Assembly (NCBI GenBank): GCA_937889795.1
Contig: CALBZH010000602.1
Coordinates: 1-7,060, forward strand
Direction of reading: 5' to 3'
Source of the DNA: an uncultured Syntrophobacteraceae bacterium
GTDB taxonomy: Bacteria; Desulfobacterota; Syntrophobacteria; Syntrophobacterales; Syntrophobacteraceae
Length of the DNA: 7,060 bases
Part shown: piece by piece, positions 1 to 6,459 of the stretch
Layout: each line of letters begins with the position of its first letter
How positions within the stretch are numbered: the first letter of the stretch is position 1
Translations under genes and position numbers: made by a program
Notes under the pieces: generated by a model
Told to the model about the DNA's origin: nothing
Databases searched by the model: none
The model's input: only the letters and a program-made list of their open reading frames with translations

Positions 1-43
1 ACCGAGATCTACACTCTTTCCCTACACGACGCTCTTCCGATCT
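1..43 (+). other. Illumina TruSeq universal adapter remnant (artefact)
   Basis: Bases 1-43 read as the 3' part of the Illumina TruSeq universal adapter / P5 read-1 primer, from ACCGAGATCTACAC through CTACACGACGCTCTTCCGATCT. The match runs to the adapter's last base and real sequence follows directly. It is untrimmed sequencing-library sequence at a contig end and should be masked. Reverse-strand reading frames crossing it end in adapter-encoded tails such as IGRASCRERV and DRKSVV, which are spurious peptides. Confidence 0.97.
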
Positions 44-1020
44 CGGCGGAGGGGGGTGCCAACGGAGCGCTCAAGCTGATTGCCGACCCGCAGACGGTGG
101 CCATTATCGGGACCACCTGCTCTGGAGCGGCCGCCGCGGCATCGAAGGTCATGTCGGACGCTGGATTCACGATGATCTCCGGAAACAACAGTGCACCGTT
201 TCTCACGGCAATCGCCGGCAAGCGGGCTCCAAACTGGCAGCCTGGGTATTTCAGGACGGCTCCCAACGAGGAGACGGCGGGCAAGGCGGCGGCCATGTAC
301 GCCTTCAGGACGCTCGGGCTGCGCAGGGCTGCCACCATCAACGACGGGGACATCTACACGAGGGGGCTGACCGAGGGATTCAGCCAGGCCTTCCAATCGC
401 TTGGGGGGGAGATCGTGCTTGCCGCCTCCGTCAACAAAGGCGACCCGGAGATGCAGCCAGTTCTGACGGCTGTCCTGAATTCCAGGGCACAGTTCTTGTT
501 CTTTCCTCTCTTCCAGCCAGAGGGAGGTCACCTGCTTCTTCAGGCCAGAAGAACCCCCGGCTTCGAACGAGTGATCCTCATGAGCGATGGTGCGCTTATC
601 GAGAGCTCCTTCATCGAGGCCGTTCAAGAAGAAGGAACAGGCATGTATTTTGTAGGCCCAAAGAGCTCAACAGGTCCTGCAATCGACGACTTGGCACGCG
701 AATACAGTGCCCGATACCGGTCCGCCCCCGCGGCGAGCTATTACCTGAGCGCGTACGACGCGGCCATGATGCTGTTTGAGGCCGTGGAAAAGTCGGCGAT
801 TCAGGAAAATGACGGGACGCTCCACATAGGGCGTCAGGCTTTGCGGGACACGCTGTACGGGATGAAGGATTTTGACGGGGTTACGGGGAGTCTAACCTGT
901 GATGAGTTCGGTGACTGCTCCCTGCCCGTTTTCAACGTCCTCCGGTTGGACGCTCCAGAGGCCGGGGTCGCGGGACTCCAGGCCAATATCATGTATACCT
1001 ATGCTCCTGGAAAACCTTGA
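44..1020 (+). CDS. Branched-chain amino acid-type ABC substrate-binding protein (LivK/LivJ family), 5' truncated
   Basis: This is the C-terminal part, about 325 residues, of a type I periplasmic binding protein (Peripla_BP_6 / Leu-Ile-Val-binding fold). The open frame runs in from the adapter junction (first full biological codon at 46), so the ATG at 97 is internal; the start, signal peptide and roughly the first 60-80 residues are missing. Family signs are the early AIIGTTCSGAAAAASKVMSDAGF segment (the usual 'iGp.cSg...a.a.....g.p.is' region), the FRTAPNEETAGKAAAMYAF stretch opening the second lobe, YYLSAYDAAMMLFEAVEK, and the late GVTGSLTCDEFGDCS motif with two cysteines (codons 898-900 and 916-918) that may form a disulfide. 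The product would bind an amino acid or similar small ligand in the periplasm. The next gene is a membrane histidine kinase 3 bases downstream, not a permease, so it may deliver a ligand signal to that kinase. The ligand cannot be deduced from the sequence. Confidence 0.9.
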
Positions 1021-1023
1021 GAC

Positions 1024-3747
1024 ATGTTTAGCCCCACGCAATCCATGCGCAGGATGAGCATCGCGACGCGATTTGCGCTCGGCGTTTCGCTCCTCTTGCT
1101 CCTCATTCTGACCGTTTCGATAACCGGCTATCTGTCAACCAAGCTGGTTCGGGATGCGCAAACTTCGATCCAAGCCAGTACGGACATTCAGCGCCTGGTA
1201 CTCGAAATGGATCGCGACGTCGAGAAGGCGCGTCGTCTCCACGCCGATTTCCACCTGCAGTATCCTCGGATCGGGCTGGCCAAGGCACACGAGCTGTACG
1301 CTCAACCTTCGGCCAGACAGATTTCCCAGGCCATCAGCATCAGCAATACGCTGCAGCAGATGATGCAGCAGTCAAAGGTCGATACGCCGTTTGAAAGGAG
1401 CCAGATCGATCTCAACGTCTACCTGTCAACCGCCAAGCGGTTCGCTGATACATCCATCCAGTCGGTCGAGCTGGTGACCAAGCTGTCCTCTCCCGAAAAC
1501 GGATTGGAGGCCAGGCTGGAGTCCCAGTTCTCCGAGCTGGCTTCCCAGGTCGCCAGGATCGACGCTTTAGTGCGATTGTGCTCGGAAATGCGGGCTTTTG
1601 CTCAGGATTACAGGATCAGTCGCAAGCGCCATTTGATGCAGTCGGCCTTCAACACGGCCTTTCTGCTGCGCCAGGAGTCTCTTCACAACCCGGCCATCGG
1701 GACCGCCGCCAAGGAGAGAATCGGAGCAGTGCTCGACCGGATCATGGCGACGGCACGGGAGATCCTGGACGTTGACGTGGCCATCAAGGCACGGTTCAAC
1801 GATTTCGCCTTGCAGGCGGAGGTGGCCGACAAGGTTTCGGCGGCGCTCGTCATGGCGGCCAAGAAGGAAGTGGATCGTGCGCGGGCACGGATCGATCGCG
1901 CCCATCGGACCGCAATCATCATCATGGTCACGATCACCTTGGTGGGGCTCATCGCGGCTGTCAGCATCGCTCGAGCGCTGAACGGCAGCATCACGCAGCG
2001 GCTGGTGCGCTTGACTCGATCCGCGGGAGAGGTTCGGAAGGGCAATCTCGATGTGTTGGTCGAGGAAGAAGGTGAGGATGAGCTGGGCCAGCTTGCTCGC
2101 ATGTTCAACGCCACGAATGCCCGGATCCGAGAGCTGGTGGGGCAGCTGGAGCAGAAAGTCGAAGAGCGCACGCAGGAGCTTGCGGCAAGCGAGCGGCGAT
2201 TTCGTGAGCTCTTCGAGCATTCGACCAGTGGTGTCGCTGTCTTTGACAAGATTGACGGGGAGCGGGACTTTGTGCTTCGGGATGTCAACAGGGCTGTTGA
2301 GCGGATCGAAAATACCAGGCGTCGGGACCTGCTTGGAAGACGGGGCACGGAAGTGTTTCCGGGGATGCAGGAATCTGGGTTGTCGGAGGTGCTCTATCAG
2401 GTCTGGCAAACGGGGCAGTCTGCCCCCTATCCCGAGGATTTCTATTCAAACGGCAGGGTGAGCGGCTGGAGGGAGGGCTCGGTTTACAAGCTGCCGTCCG
2501 GCGAAGTGGTTGCGCTTTATAACGATCTGACGCTTCAGAAGGAGGCCGAGGCTGAAAGACGCGCCATGGAGGCCAAGCTGCAGCGTGCCCAGAAGATGGA
2601 GACCATCGGACTTCTTGCCGGCGGCGTGGCCCATGATCTGAACAATATCCTTTCCGGTATCATCGGCTATCCGGAGCTCTTGATGCTCCAGCTGCCGGAG
2701 GATAGCAGCCTCCGAGAGCCCATCCGGGCCATCCATGAGTCCGGGCAGAGGGCGGCGGCGGTGGTGGCGGACCTGCTCACCGTGGCCCGCGGCGTTGCTT
2801 GCGTCAAGGTTTCCGCTAATCTGAACGCGCTCGTAAGCGAATACCTGAGCTCCCCTGAAAACGAGAAGCTGCAATCGATCCACCGGCACATCCGCTGTGC
2901 CGTGGAATTCGATCCGTTGCTCCACCACATCGAATGCTCTCCCGTGCACATCAAGAAATGCATCATGAACCTGGTGAGCAACGCCATGGAGGCAATCGAC
3001 GGGAACGGATCGATTGTCCTGTCCACCCGCAGTCGCACCGTGGACGGCAGGACGGCATGGGAAAACGGCATCAAGCCCGGCAGGTACTCCATCCTGACGG
3101 TGCAGGATGATGGCATGGGAATACCCGAGAAGGATTTGGAGCACATCTTCGAGCCCTTCTACACCAAGAAGGTCATGGGGCTCAGTGGCACGGGGCTGGG
3201 CCTGGCGGTCGTGTGGAATACGGTTGTCGACCATGGTGGCACCGTTCTCGTCGAGAGCACTACCAAGGGCACCCGCTTCGACCTTTACTTCCCGGCGAGC
3301 AGTCGTGCTGTGGCGGCGGAGAGAAAGGTGCTCGGCATTGAACGGTTGAGGGGTCGTGGACAGAAGATTCTGGTCGTCGATGACGAGCCCCAGCAGCGGG
3401 ACGTCGCGGGTCAGATGCTGCAGTTGCTGGGTTACGAGATCGTCTGCCTCGAATCGGGAGAGAAGGCCGTGACCTACCTCAGAAATCACACAGTGGATCT
3501 GGTTGTGCTCGATATGCAGATGGATCCTGGCATGAACGGGCGGGAGACCTATGAGCGCATCCTTGAGGTGCATCCGGACCAGAGAGCCATCATCGCCACC
3601 GGGTATTCTGAAAGCGACGATGTCTATCAGGCGCAGAAGCTTGGCGCCAGAGCCCTGCTCCAGAAACCGTATTCAATCGAGAACCTGGGCCGTTGTGTGC
3701 AAGAGGAACTGGGAAAGGGGATCAGCATCCCTGGGACATCGGAATAG
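1024..3747 (+). CDS. Membrane hybrid sensor histidine kinase (HAMP-PAS-HisKA-HATPase-REC)
   Basis: A 907-residue two-component sensor. Order: TM1 about residues 17-37; a mostly helical periplasmic sensor of about 258 residues (38-295) suggesting a helical-bundle input domain; TM2 about 296-316; HAMP about 317-370; a coiled coil to about 389; PAS about 390-505; HisKA about 518-585 with H-box GGVAHDLNN (phosphoacceptor His537); HATPase about 640-757 with N-box NLVSNAMEA (Asn653), G1 DDGMGI (Asp696), F-box FEPFYTKK and G2 GTGLGLAVV; and a C-terminal receiver about 780-897 with acidic pair Asp786/Asp787, phosphoacceptor Asp830, Thr859 and Lys881. All catalytic motifs are intact. It should autophosphorylate on His537 and pass phosphate to its own receiver; no output domain or separate regulator lies in the window. 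The ATG at 1024, 3 bases after the binding-protein stop, gives tight coupling but a weak ribosome site; ATGs at 1045 and 1054 are alternatives just before TM1. The binding protein upstream is a plausible partner for the periplasmic domain. Confidence 0.95.
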   Translation: MFSPTQSMRRMSIATRFALGVSLLLLLILTVSITGYLSTKLVRDAQTSIQASTDIQRLVLEMDRDVEKARRLHADFHLQYPRIGLAKAHELYAQPSARQISQAISISNTLQQMMQQSKVDTPFERSQIDLNVYLSTAKRFADTSIQSVELVTKLSSPENGLEARLESQFSELASQVARIDALVRLCSEMRAFAQDYRISRKRHLMQSAFNTAFLLRQESLHNPAIGTAAKERIGAVLDRIMATAREILDVDVAIKARFNDFALQAEVADKVSAALVMAAKKEVDRARARIDRAHRTAIIIMVTITLVGLIAAVSIARALNGSITQRLVRLTRSAGEVRKGNLDVLVEEEGEDELGQLARMFNATNARIRELVGQLEQKVEERTQELAASERRFRELFEHSTSGVAVFDKIDGERDFVLRDVNRAVERIENTRRRDLLGRRGTEVFPGMQESGLSEVLYQVWQTGQSAPYPEDFYSNGRVSGWREGSVYKLPSGEVVALYNDLTLQKEAEAERRAMEAKLQRAQKMETIGLLAGGVAHDLNNILSGIIGYPELLMLQLPEDSSLREPIRAIHESGQRAAAVVADLLTVARGVACVKVSANLNALVSEYLSSPENEKLQSIHRHIRCAVEFDPLLHHIECSPVHIKKCIMNLVSNAMEAIDGNGSIVLSTRSRTVDGRTAWENGIKPGRYSILTVQDDGMGIPEKDLEHIFEPFYTKKVMGLSGTGLGLAVVWNTVVDHGGTVLVESTTKGTRFDLYFPASSRAVAAERKVLGIERLRGRGQKILVVDDEPQQRDVAGQMLQLLGYEIVCLESGEKAVTYLRNHTVDLVVLDMQMDPGMNGRETYERILEVHPDQRAIIATGYSESDDVYQAQKLGARALLQKPYSIENLGRCVQEELGKGISIPGTSE

Positions 3748-3802
3748 ACCGATACCCTCCCCGAAGGCAGTCACTAAACGGCTGCGTCGCGCTGGTGCGG
3801 AT

Positions 3803-3834
3803 GGGCGGCACGGTGCTGGGGAGCACACCCCGCC
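3803..3834. repeat. Imperfect inverted repeat in the convergent gap
   Basis: In the 97-base gap between the kinase stop and the end of the convergent small gene, GGCGG (3804-3808) can pair with CCGCC (3830-3834), and GTGCT (3813-3817) with AGCAC (3822-3826) around a GGGG loop; an internal loop separates the two stems. The position between convergent genes fits a transcription terminator, but no run of T follows on either strand, so a classical intrinsic terminator is not supported. Confidence 0.3.
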
Positions 3835-3844
3835 AGCCCCAGAA

Positions 3845-4099
3845 TCATTCCATCCGGCAAAGGATCTCGCGCAGCAGGGTCTCAGAGAGCAAACGCTCTT
3901 CTCGTACGACGACGCCTCTCTTGCGATGCCTGACGGTGAGATAAGGCGGATCGATCGTCACAAGACAATCCTCTTCTGGCTCGGGCGGGTGCCTCTTTCG
4001 ATACGCGGCCATGTTAATGAGCTTATCCACGGTTTCGTTTGTCTCCATGACACGGCTATCGAGTGAAACCTCCGATGACGTGATGTCCTGATTCCTCAC
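3845..4099 (-). CDS. Small hypothetical protein (84 aa), function not recognised
   Basis: I do not recognise this 84-residue product. It is hydrophilic and highly charged, with no signal peptide, membrane segment or cysteine cluster; the only Cys is near the C-terminus (ILCRME). The central part EEDCLVTIDPPYLTVRHRKR looks like a short beta segment followed by a basic turn, then a helical tail. The start is a GTG at 4099, preceded on its strand by GGAG about 4 bases away; an ATG at 4048 would give 67 residues but has a GGAGG much too far upstream (about 20 bases). It follows the ModE-like regulator on the same strand after 103 bases, so it may be the last gene of that operon or have its own promoter. 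It converges on the histidine kinase. That it is a real gene is likely but not certain, since it is short and has no family support. Confidence 0.5.
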   Translation of the reverse strand: MRNQDITSSEVSLDSRVMETNETVDKLINMAAYRKRHPPEPEEDCLVTIDPPYLTVRHRKRGVVVREERLLSETLLREILCRME

Positions 4100-4108
4100 A
4101 ATGCTCCA

Positions 4109-4121
4109 CGCACAAAGTGCG
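4109..4121. repeat. Short perfect palindrome upstream of the 84-aa gene
   Basis: CGCAC-AAA-GTGCG is a perfect 5-bp inverted repeat with a 3-base centre, ending 9 bases upstream of the GTG start at 4099. It could be a small operator or a hairpin next to the ribosome binding site of the minus-strand gene. Such short palindromes are common in GC-rich DNA, so confidence is low. Confidence 0.25.
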
Positions 4122-4202
4122 GCGGGCAGGTGGCCTTTCTCCCGAAAACAGTCTTCTTGTGAAGGAGGTCCGCCCGTCAGTCGACGCCTCGGATTCGGCG
4201 GA

Positions 4203-4604
4203 TCATTTTTCTGGCCGCTTCAATTCGGATCCCGGTTTGTCACAGCTGAAGCCTTTCACGCACCAAGGCAGTCTTTCCTGCGCTCGTTCAAGGGCATTCC
4301 TCTCCACTTCCTCAAACCAGGTCAAGAAGCTTTCCATCAGCGATCTTCCGGTGTCAGTCAGGTGATAGCCCTCCCTCTTGCTGCCGCCTTGCTCAATAAG
4401 CGGAGTCCCCAGGATCTCTTCGGTCTTCTTGATCTTACCCCACGCAGCCCGGTAGGACATGCCCAAGTCGTCGGCGGCCTTCTTGAGTGACCCGTGCTCG
4501 TCTATCTTCTTCAACAGCTGAGCTCGGCCAAGACCGAACAGCAACCCGTCACGTGTTTCGAGCCACAAGCGCATCCGCATGACGGGGGCTGGCTGTTTGT
4601 TCAT
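4203..4604 (-). CDS. ModE-type winged helix-turn-helix regulator, DNA-binding domain only
   Basis: A 133-residue transcription factor resembling the N-terminal domain of ModE (LysR-like winged helix). Residues 11-110 carry the family pattern: RLWLETRDGLLFGLGRAQLL, a helix-turn-helix at about 38-63 (SLKKAADDLGMSYRAAWGKI), the wing GGSKREGYHLT at 73-83, and a long helix FLTWFEEVERNALERAQERL that normally supports dimerisation. Full-length ModE (about 260 residues) adds two molybdate-binding Mop/TOBE domains; here the protein stops about 20 residues after the long helix, so it cannot bind oxyanion the way E. coli ModE does. Cys115 and Cys121 near the end are notable but unexplained. The ATG at 4604 is well supported by GAGGAAGG about 5 bases upstream. 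It starts 30 bases after the stop of the FmdE/molybdopterin-binding gene and is very likely co-transcribed with it, possibly regulating this operon and the transporter upstream. It is a DNA-binding regulator with good confidence; its signal is unknown. Confidence 0.88.
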   Translation of the reverse strand: MNKQPAPVMRMRLWLETRDGLLFGLGRAQLLKKIDEHGSLKKAADDLGMSYRAAWGKIKKTEEILGTPLIEQGGSKREGYHLTDTGRSLMESFLTWFEEVERNALERAQERLPWCVKGFSCDKPGSELKRPEK

Positions 4605-4634
4605 GAAGCCTTCCTCATTTCACAGTTTCTGGCA

Positions 4635-6272
4635 TTAACCGCCAAATGGGCACTTCGGGAATGTGCATGTCTTGCATCCGAGACAGAGGCCTCCGTGGCC
4701 CATCATGGCCACGTCGCGTCTCGTGATGGAAACCCCCGCCAGCACACGGGGCAGAATGAGATCGAAGCTGGTGCTCTTGAAATGCAAAGCGCACGCGGGA
4801 ACTCCGATCACGGCCATTTCACCGATGCGTGCAACCAGGATCATGCCTCCCGGAATCACAGGCGCGCCGTAGAGCAGCTCCTCGGCACCAGCGTCCAACA
4901 GCCCCTGCCGGGTGACGTCATCCGGGTCGACCGAGAGGCCGGCGGTGGTGATGAGCAGCTCGACTCCGTCCCGCCGGAAAGCGTCGATGCTGGAGGCGAT
5001 CTCAGCGCGGTCGTCCGGAACGATCTTGGATGCGACCACTGTGGAGCCGAGCTTCTCCAGCTTGGCCGAGATGATCGGCAGGAAGCGGTCCTCGATGAGC
5101 CCCTGGAAAACCTCGTTGCCCGTGATCAGGATGCCCGCTTTCAGCTTGCGCAGGGGCAAGACTTCGAACAAGGGAGGTCCCTCGAGGATCTGGCAACCTT
5201 CCAGGAAGTCCGCACGGGGAAGAAGCAGGGGAATAGCACGCGTGGCGGCAACAGCCCTGCCTTCGGCGACGAGGGTGTAAGCCCTGCGACTCGCGCAGAT
5301 GACGCCCGGCACGCTGTTGAAGCGGAGGAGGCGATTTTCGTTGACTACGAGCAGCCCGTCGTATTGAGCGAGGAGGTTGACGCGTCCCTCCCGCGGTTGA
5401 CCACCGGCATCGATCCCCGGGCCGGCCATGGCGCGCGCAAAGGTGCTCGCCGCTTCGTCTTCATGGACCCAATTTCCCGATAGCTCGTTGTCTTCCAAGA
5501 CGTAGACAGAATTGCGCCCCATCTGCTGCAGTCGGCACAGGTCTCCCACTCCGATCTGCTGGCCTTTCCGAAAGGCCGGTCCCTTGCTTTCCCCCGGAAG
5601 GATGCGGGTCATGTCGTGCAGGGCGTGCTTTCCAACGGCCTCGGCTGCCGGGACGGCCCTGAGAGGAGGCCGGTCGGCCTCAGTGCTCCGTCCGGGCAGC
5701 TCCATGGCCAAGTAGGGGTCTTCCCCCTGGCAGCCGCGGCAGACACCGCCATCCCGGAGCGGATATGGCTCGCCACACGACGGGCATTGGCCGATGGCCC
5801 CTCGACTCTTCTTTCCCAGGTGGCGCGCTTCGACCCGAATTTTTTGCACGGAGCAGATGTCGCTCCCGGCACGGCGGATTTCGTCGTGCAACCGTTCACT
5901 GTCCTGCTCGCGCTTTGGCCTCAGCTTGTAGAGCCACGTCTTGATTTCCGGCCATGGATCGAGCCGAAGCGGATCGACGTAAACTCGGACGCCTTCTCCC
6001 TCGTATTTCTCATAGAGGCTCACCGCGAATCGTCCCAAGTTGAGGACCTTGAGCCAGCCGTTTCCGACAGTGCATGGAGTCAAAATCTGAATGGCATCGG
6101 GAAGGCAAGCGGGGGTCTCGCTGATGGCATCGATCAGAATGCCGTCTTGCATGCGAGCGAGCGCGAGATCGACCATGAAGCCACCGATGAGGATCCCGGG
6201 AGCGGGATAGCCGTGGAACTCAGTCGCTTTCTGTACGAACTCTTCGTACGAGTAGGGTCCAATCGTCCTCAT
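4635..6272 (-). CDS. FmdE domain / zinc finger / MoeA-like molybdopterin-binding fusion protein
   Basis: A 545-residue multidomain protein. About 8-155 is an FmdE-type domain (named after a protein of the molybdenum formylmethanofuran dehydrogenase operon), with FHGYPAPGILIGG around His20, Cys56 in ETPACLPDAIQ and Cys67 in TPCTVGNGWLKV. The usual HGHxCPG signature is altered to HGYPAPG, so one His and one Cys are missing. About 163-181 is a four-Cys zinc-finger-like motif CPSCG...CRGC. About 380-515 is a MoCF/MoeA-like molybdopterin-binding domain with GILITGNEVF and TTAGLSVDPDD. The C-terminus has a cysteine cluster CLGCKTCTFPKCPFGG (Cys530, 533, 536, 541), able to hold metal or an Fe-S cluster. 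It is probably cytoplasmic and involved in handling molybdenum or tungsten pterin cofactor, but the reaction is not known to me. Related proteins are sometimes labelled 'trehalose-binding', which the domains do not support. I chose the ATG at 6272 because GAGG lies 8 bases upstream; a GTG at 6329 would add 19 residues but has no ribosome site. The ModE-like gene follows 30 bases downstream. Confidence 0.88.
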   Translation of the reverse strand: MRTIGPYSYEEFVQKATEFHGYPAPGILIGGFMVDLALARMQDGILIDAISETPACLPDAIQILTPCTVGNGWLKVLNLGRFAVSLYEKYEGEGVRVYVDPLRLDPWPEIKTWLYKLRPKREQDSERLHDEIRRAGSDICSVQKIRVEARHLGKKSRGAIGQCPSCGEPYPLRDGGVCRGCQGEDPYLAMELPGRSTEADRPPLRAVPAAEAVGKHALHDMTRILPGESKGPAFRKGQQIGVGDLCRLQQMGRNSVYVLEDNELSGNWVHEDEAASTFARAMAGPGIDAGGQPREGRVNLLAQYDGLLVVNENRLLRFNSVPGVICASRRAYTLVAEGRAVAATRAIPLLLPRADFLEGCQILEGPPLFEVLPLRKLKAGILITGNEVFQGLIEDRFLPIISAKLEKLGSTVVASKIVPDDRAEIASSIDAFRRDGVELLITTAGLSVDPDDVTRQGLLDAGAEELLYGAPVIPGGMILVARIGEMAVIGVPACALHFKSTSFDLILPRVLAGVSITRRDVAMMGHGGLCLGCKTCTFPKCPFGG

Positions 6273-6280
6273 TGACAAAG

Positions 6281-6284
6281 CCTC
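6281..6284 (-). promoter_or_regulatory. Ribosome binding site fixing the fusion-gene start at 6272
   Basis: On the minus strand GAGG is followed by CTTTGTCA and then ATG at 6272, an 8-base spacing. The competing in-frame GTG at 6329 lacks any purine-rich site and would lie inside the loop of the predicted stem at 6301-6357, so this site favours the shorter protein. Confidence 0.6.
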
Positions 6285-6300
6285 GATTATGAAGTCAGCA

Positions 6301-6389
6301 GCCCCGCGCCATTTCTCGACGTACGGCACCTGAACGTCGAGCGGCGCATCCCGGGGCCCGGGAGTCGTGGTGTGAATGAGAGCACCACG
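6301..6389 (-). promoter_or_regulatory. Structured 5' leader, candidate cis-regulatory RNA
   Basis: Between the predicted promoter and the start codon of the fusion gene lies a strongly foldable stretch. Hairpin A is a perfect 7-bp repeat, CGTGGTG (6366-6372) with CACCACG (6383-6389), around a 10-base loop. Stem C is stepped and nested: CTCGACGT (6315-6322) with ACGTCGAG (6334-6341), 8 bp and an 11-base loop; GCGCC (6306-6310) with GGCGC (6343-6347), 5 bp; and GCCCC (6301-6305) with GGGGC (6353-6357), 5 bp. Between them TCCC (6349-6352) can pair with GGGA (6360-6363), whose loop contains the GGGGC used by stem C, so either a switch or a pseudoknot is possible. The structure ends about 16 bases before the ribosome site. 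The pairings are read directly; a regulatory role, for example cofactor sensing, is inference. I could not match it to the Moco riboswitch by eye. Confidence 0.45.
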
Positions 6390-6403
6390 GTACGGCGACG
6401 AAT

Positions 6404-6421
6404 TATGTTTAGGTTAACATA
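6404..6421. promoter_or_regulatory. Palindromic operator candidate at the transcription start of the fusion gene
   Basis: TATGTT (6404-6409) and AACATA (6416-6421) form a perfect 6-bp inverted repeat with a 6-base spacer TAGGTT. The site lies just downstream of the predicted -10 box on the minus strand, covering about +1 to +20, a position where a bound protein would block transcription. The half-site/spacer layout is broadly like ModE-family sites (AT-rich inverted half-sites), and a ModE-like regulator is encoded in the same operon, making it the natural but unproven candidate. Confidence 0.45.
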
Positions 6422-6429
6422 GAGTTTCC

Positions 6430-6459
6430 TTTGTAGCCTCTGGGTCGCTTGAGTGTCAA
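6430..6459 (-). promoter_or_regulatory. Sigma-70-like promoter for the fusion gene operon
   Basis: On the minus strand a perfect -35 box TTGACA (6459-6454) is followed after 18 bases by TACAAA (6435-6430), which matches the -10 consensus at four of six positions. The predicted start is near 6422-6424, giving a leader of about 150 nt before the ATG at 6272. It is placed between the upstream ABC ATPase gene and the fusion gene, so the latter need not depend on read-through. Confidence 0.5.

Noticed and set aside
9..627. Two reverse-strand open frames opposite the binding-protein gene
   Set aside because: Both run into the adapter and end in adapter-encoded tails (IGRASCRERV, DRKSVV). The plus-strand frame has clear family identity, so these are shadows plus artefact.
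1567..3573. Long reverse-strand frames (280 and 375 residues) opposite the histidine kinase
   Set aside because: They lie wholly inside a gene with every kinase motif intact, have His/Pro/Arg-rich compositions typical of antisense frames in GC-rich DNA, and match no family I recognise.
4494..6275. Plus-strand frames (329 and 219 residues) opposite the FmdE/MoeA-like gene
   Set aside because: They mirror a well-supported minus-strand multidomain protein; no recognisable domains or ribosome sites were seen.
6273..6329. N-terminal extension of the fusion protein to the GTG at 6329
   Set aside because: No ribosome site precedes the GTG, and it would sit in the loop of a stable stem. The ATG at 6272 has GAGG at 8 bases and begins just before the FmdE domain. 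Kept as an alternative only.
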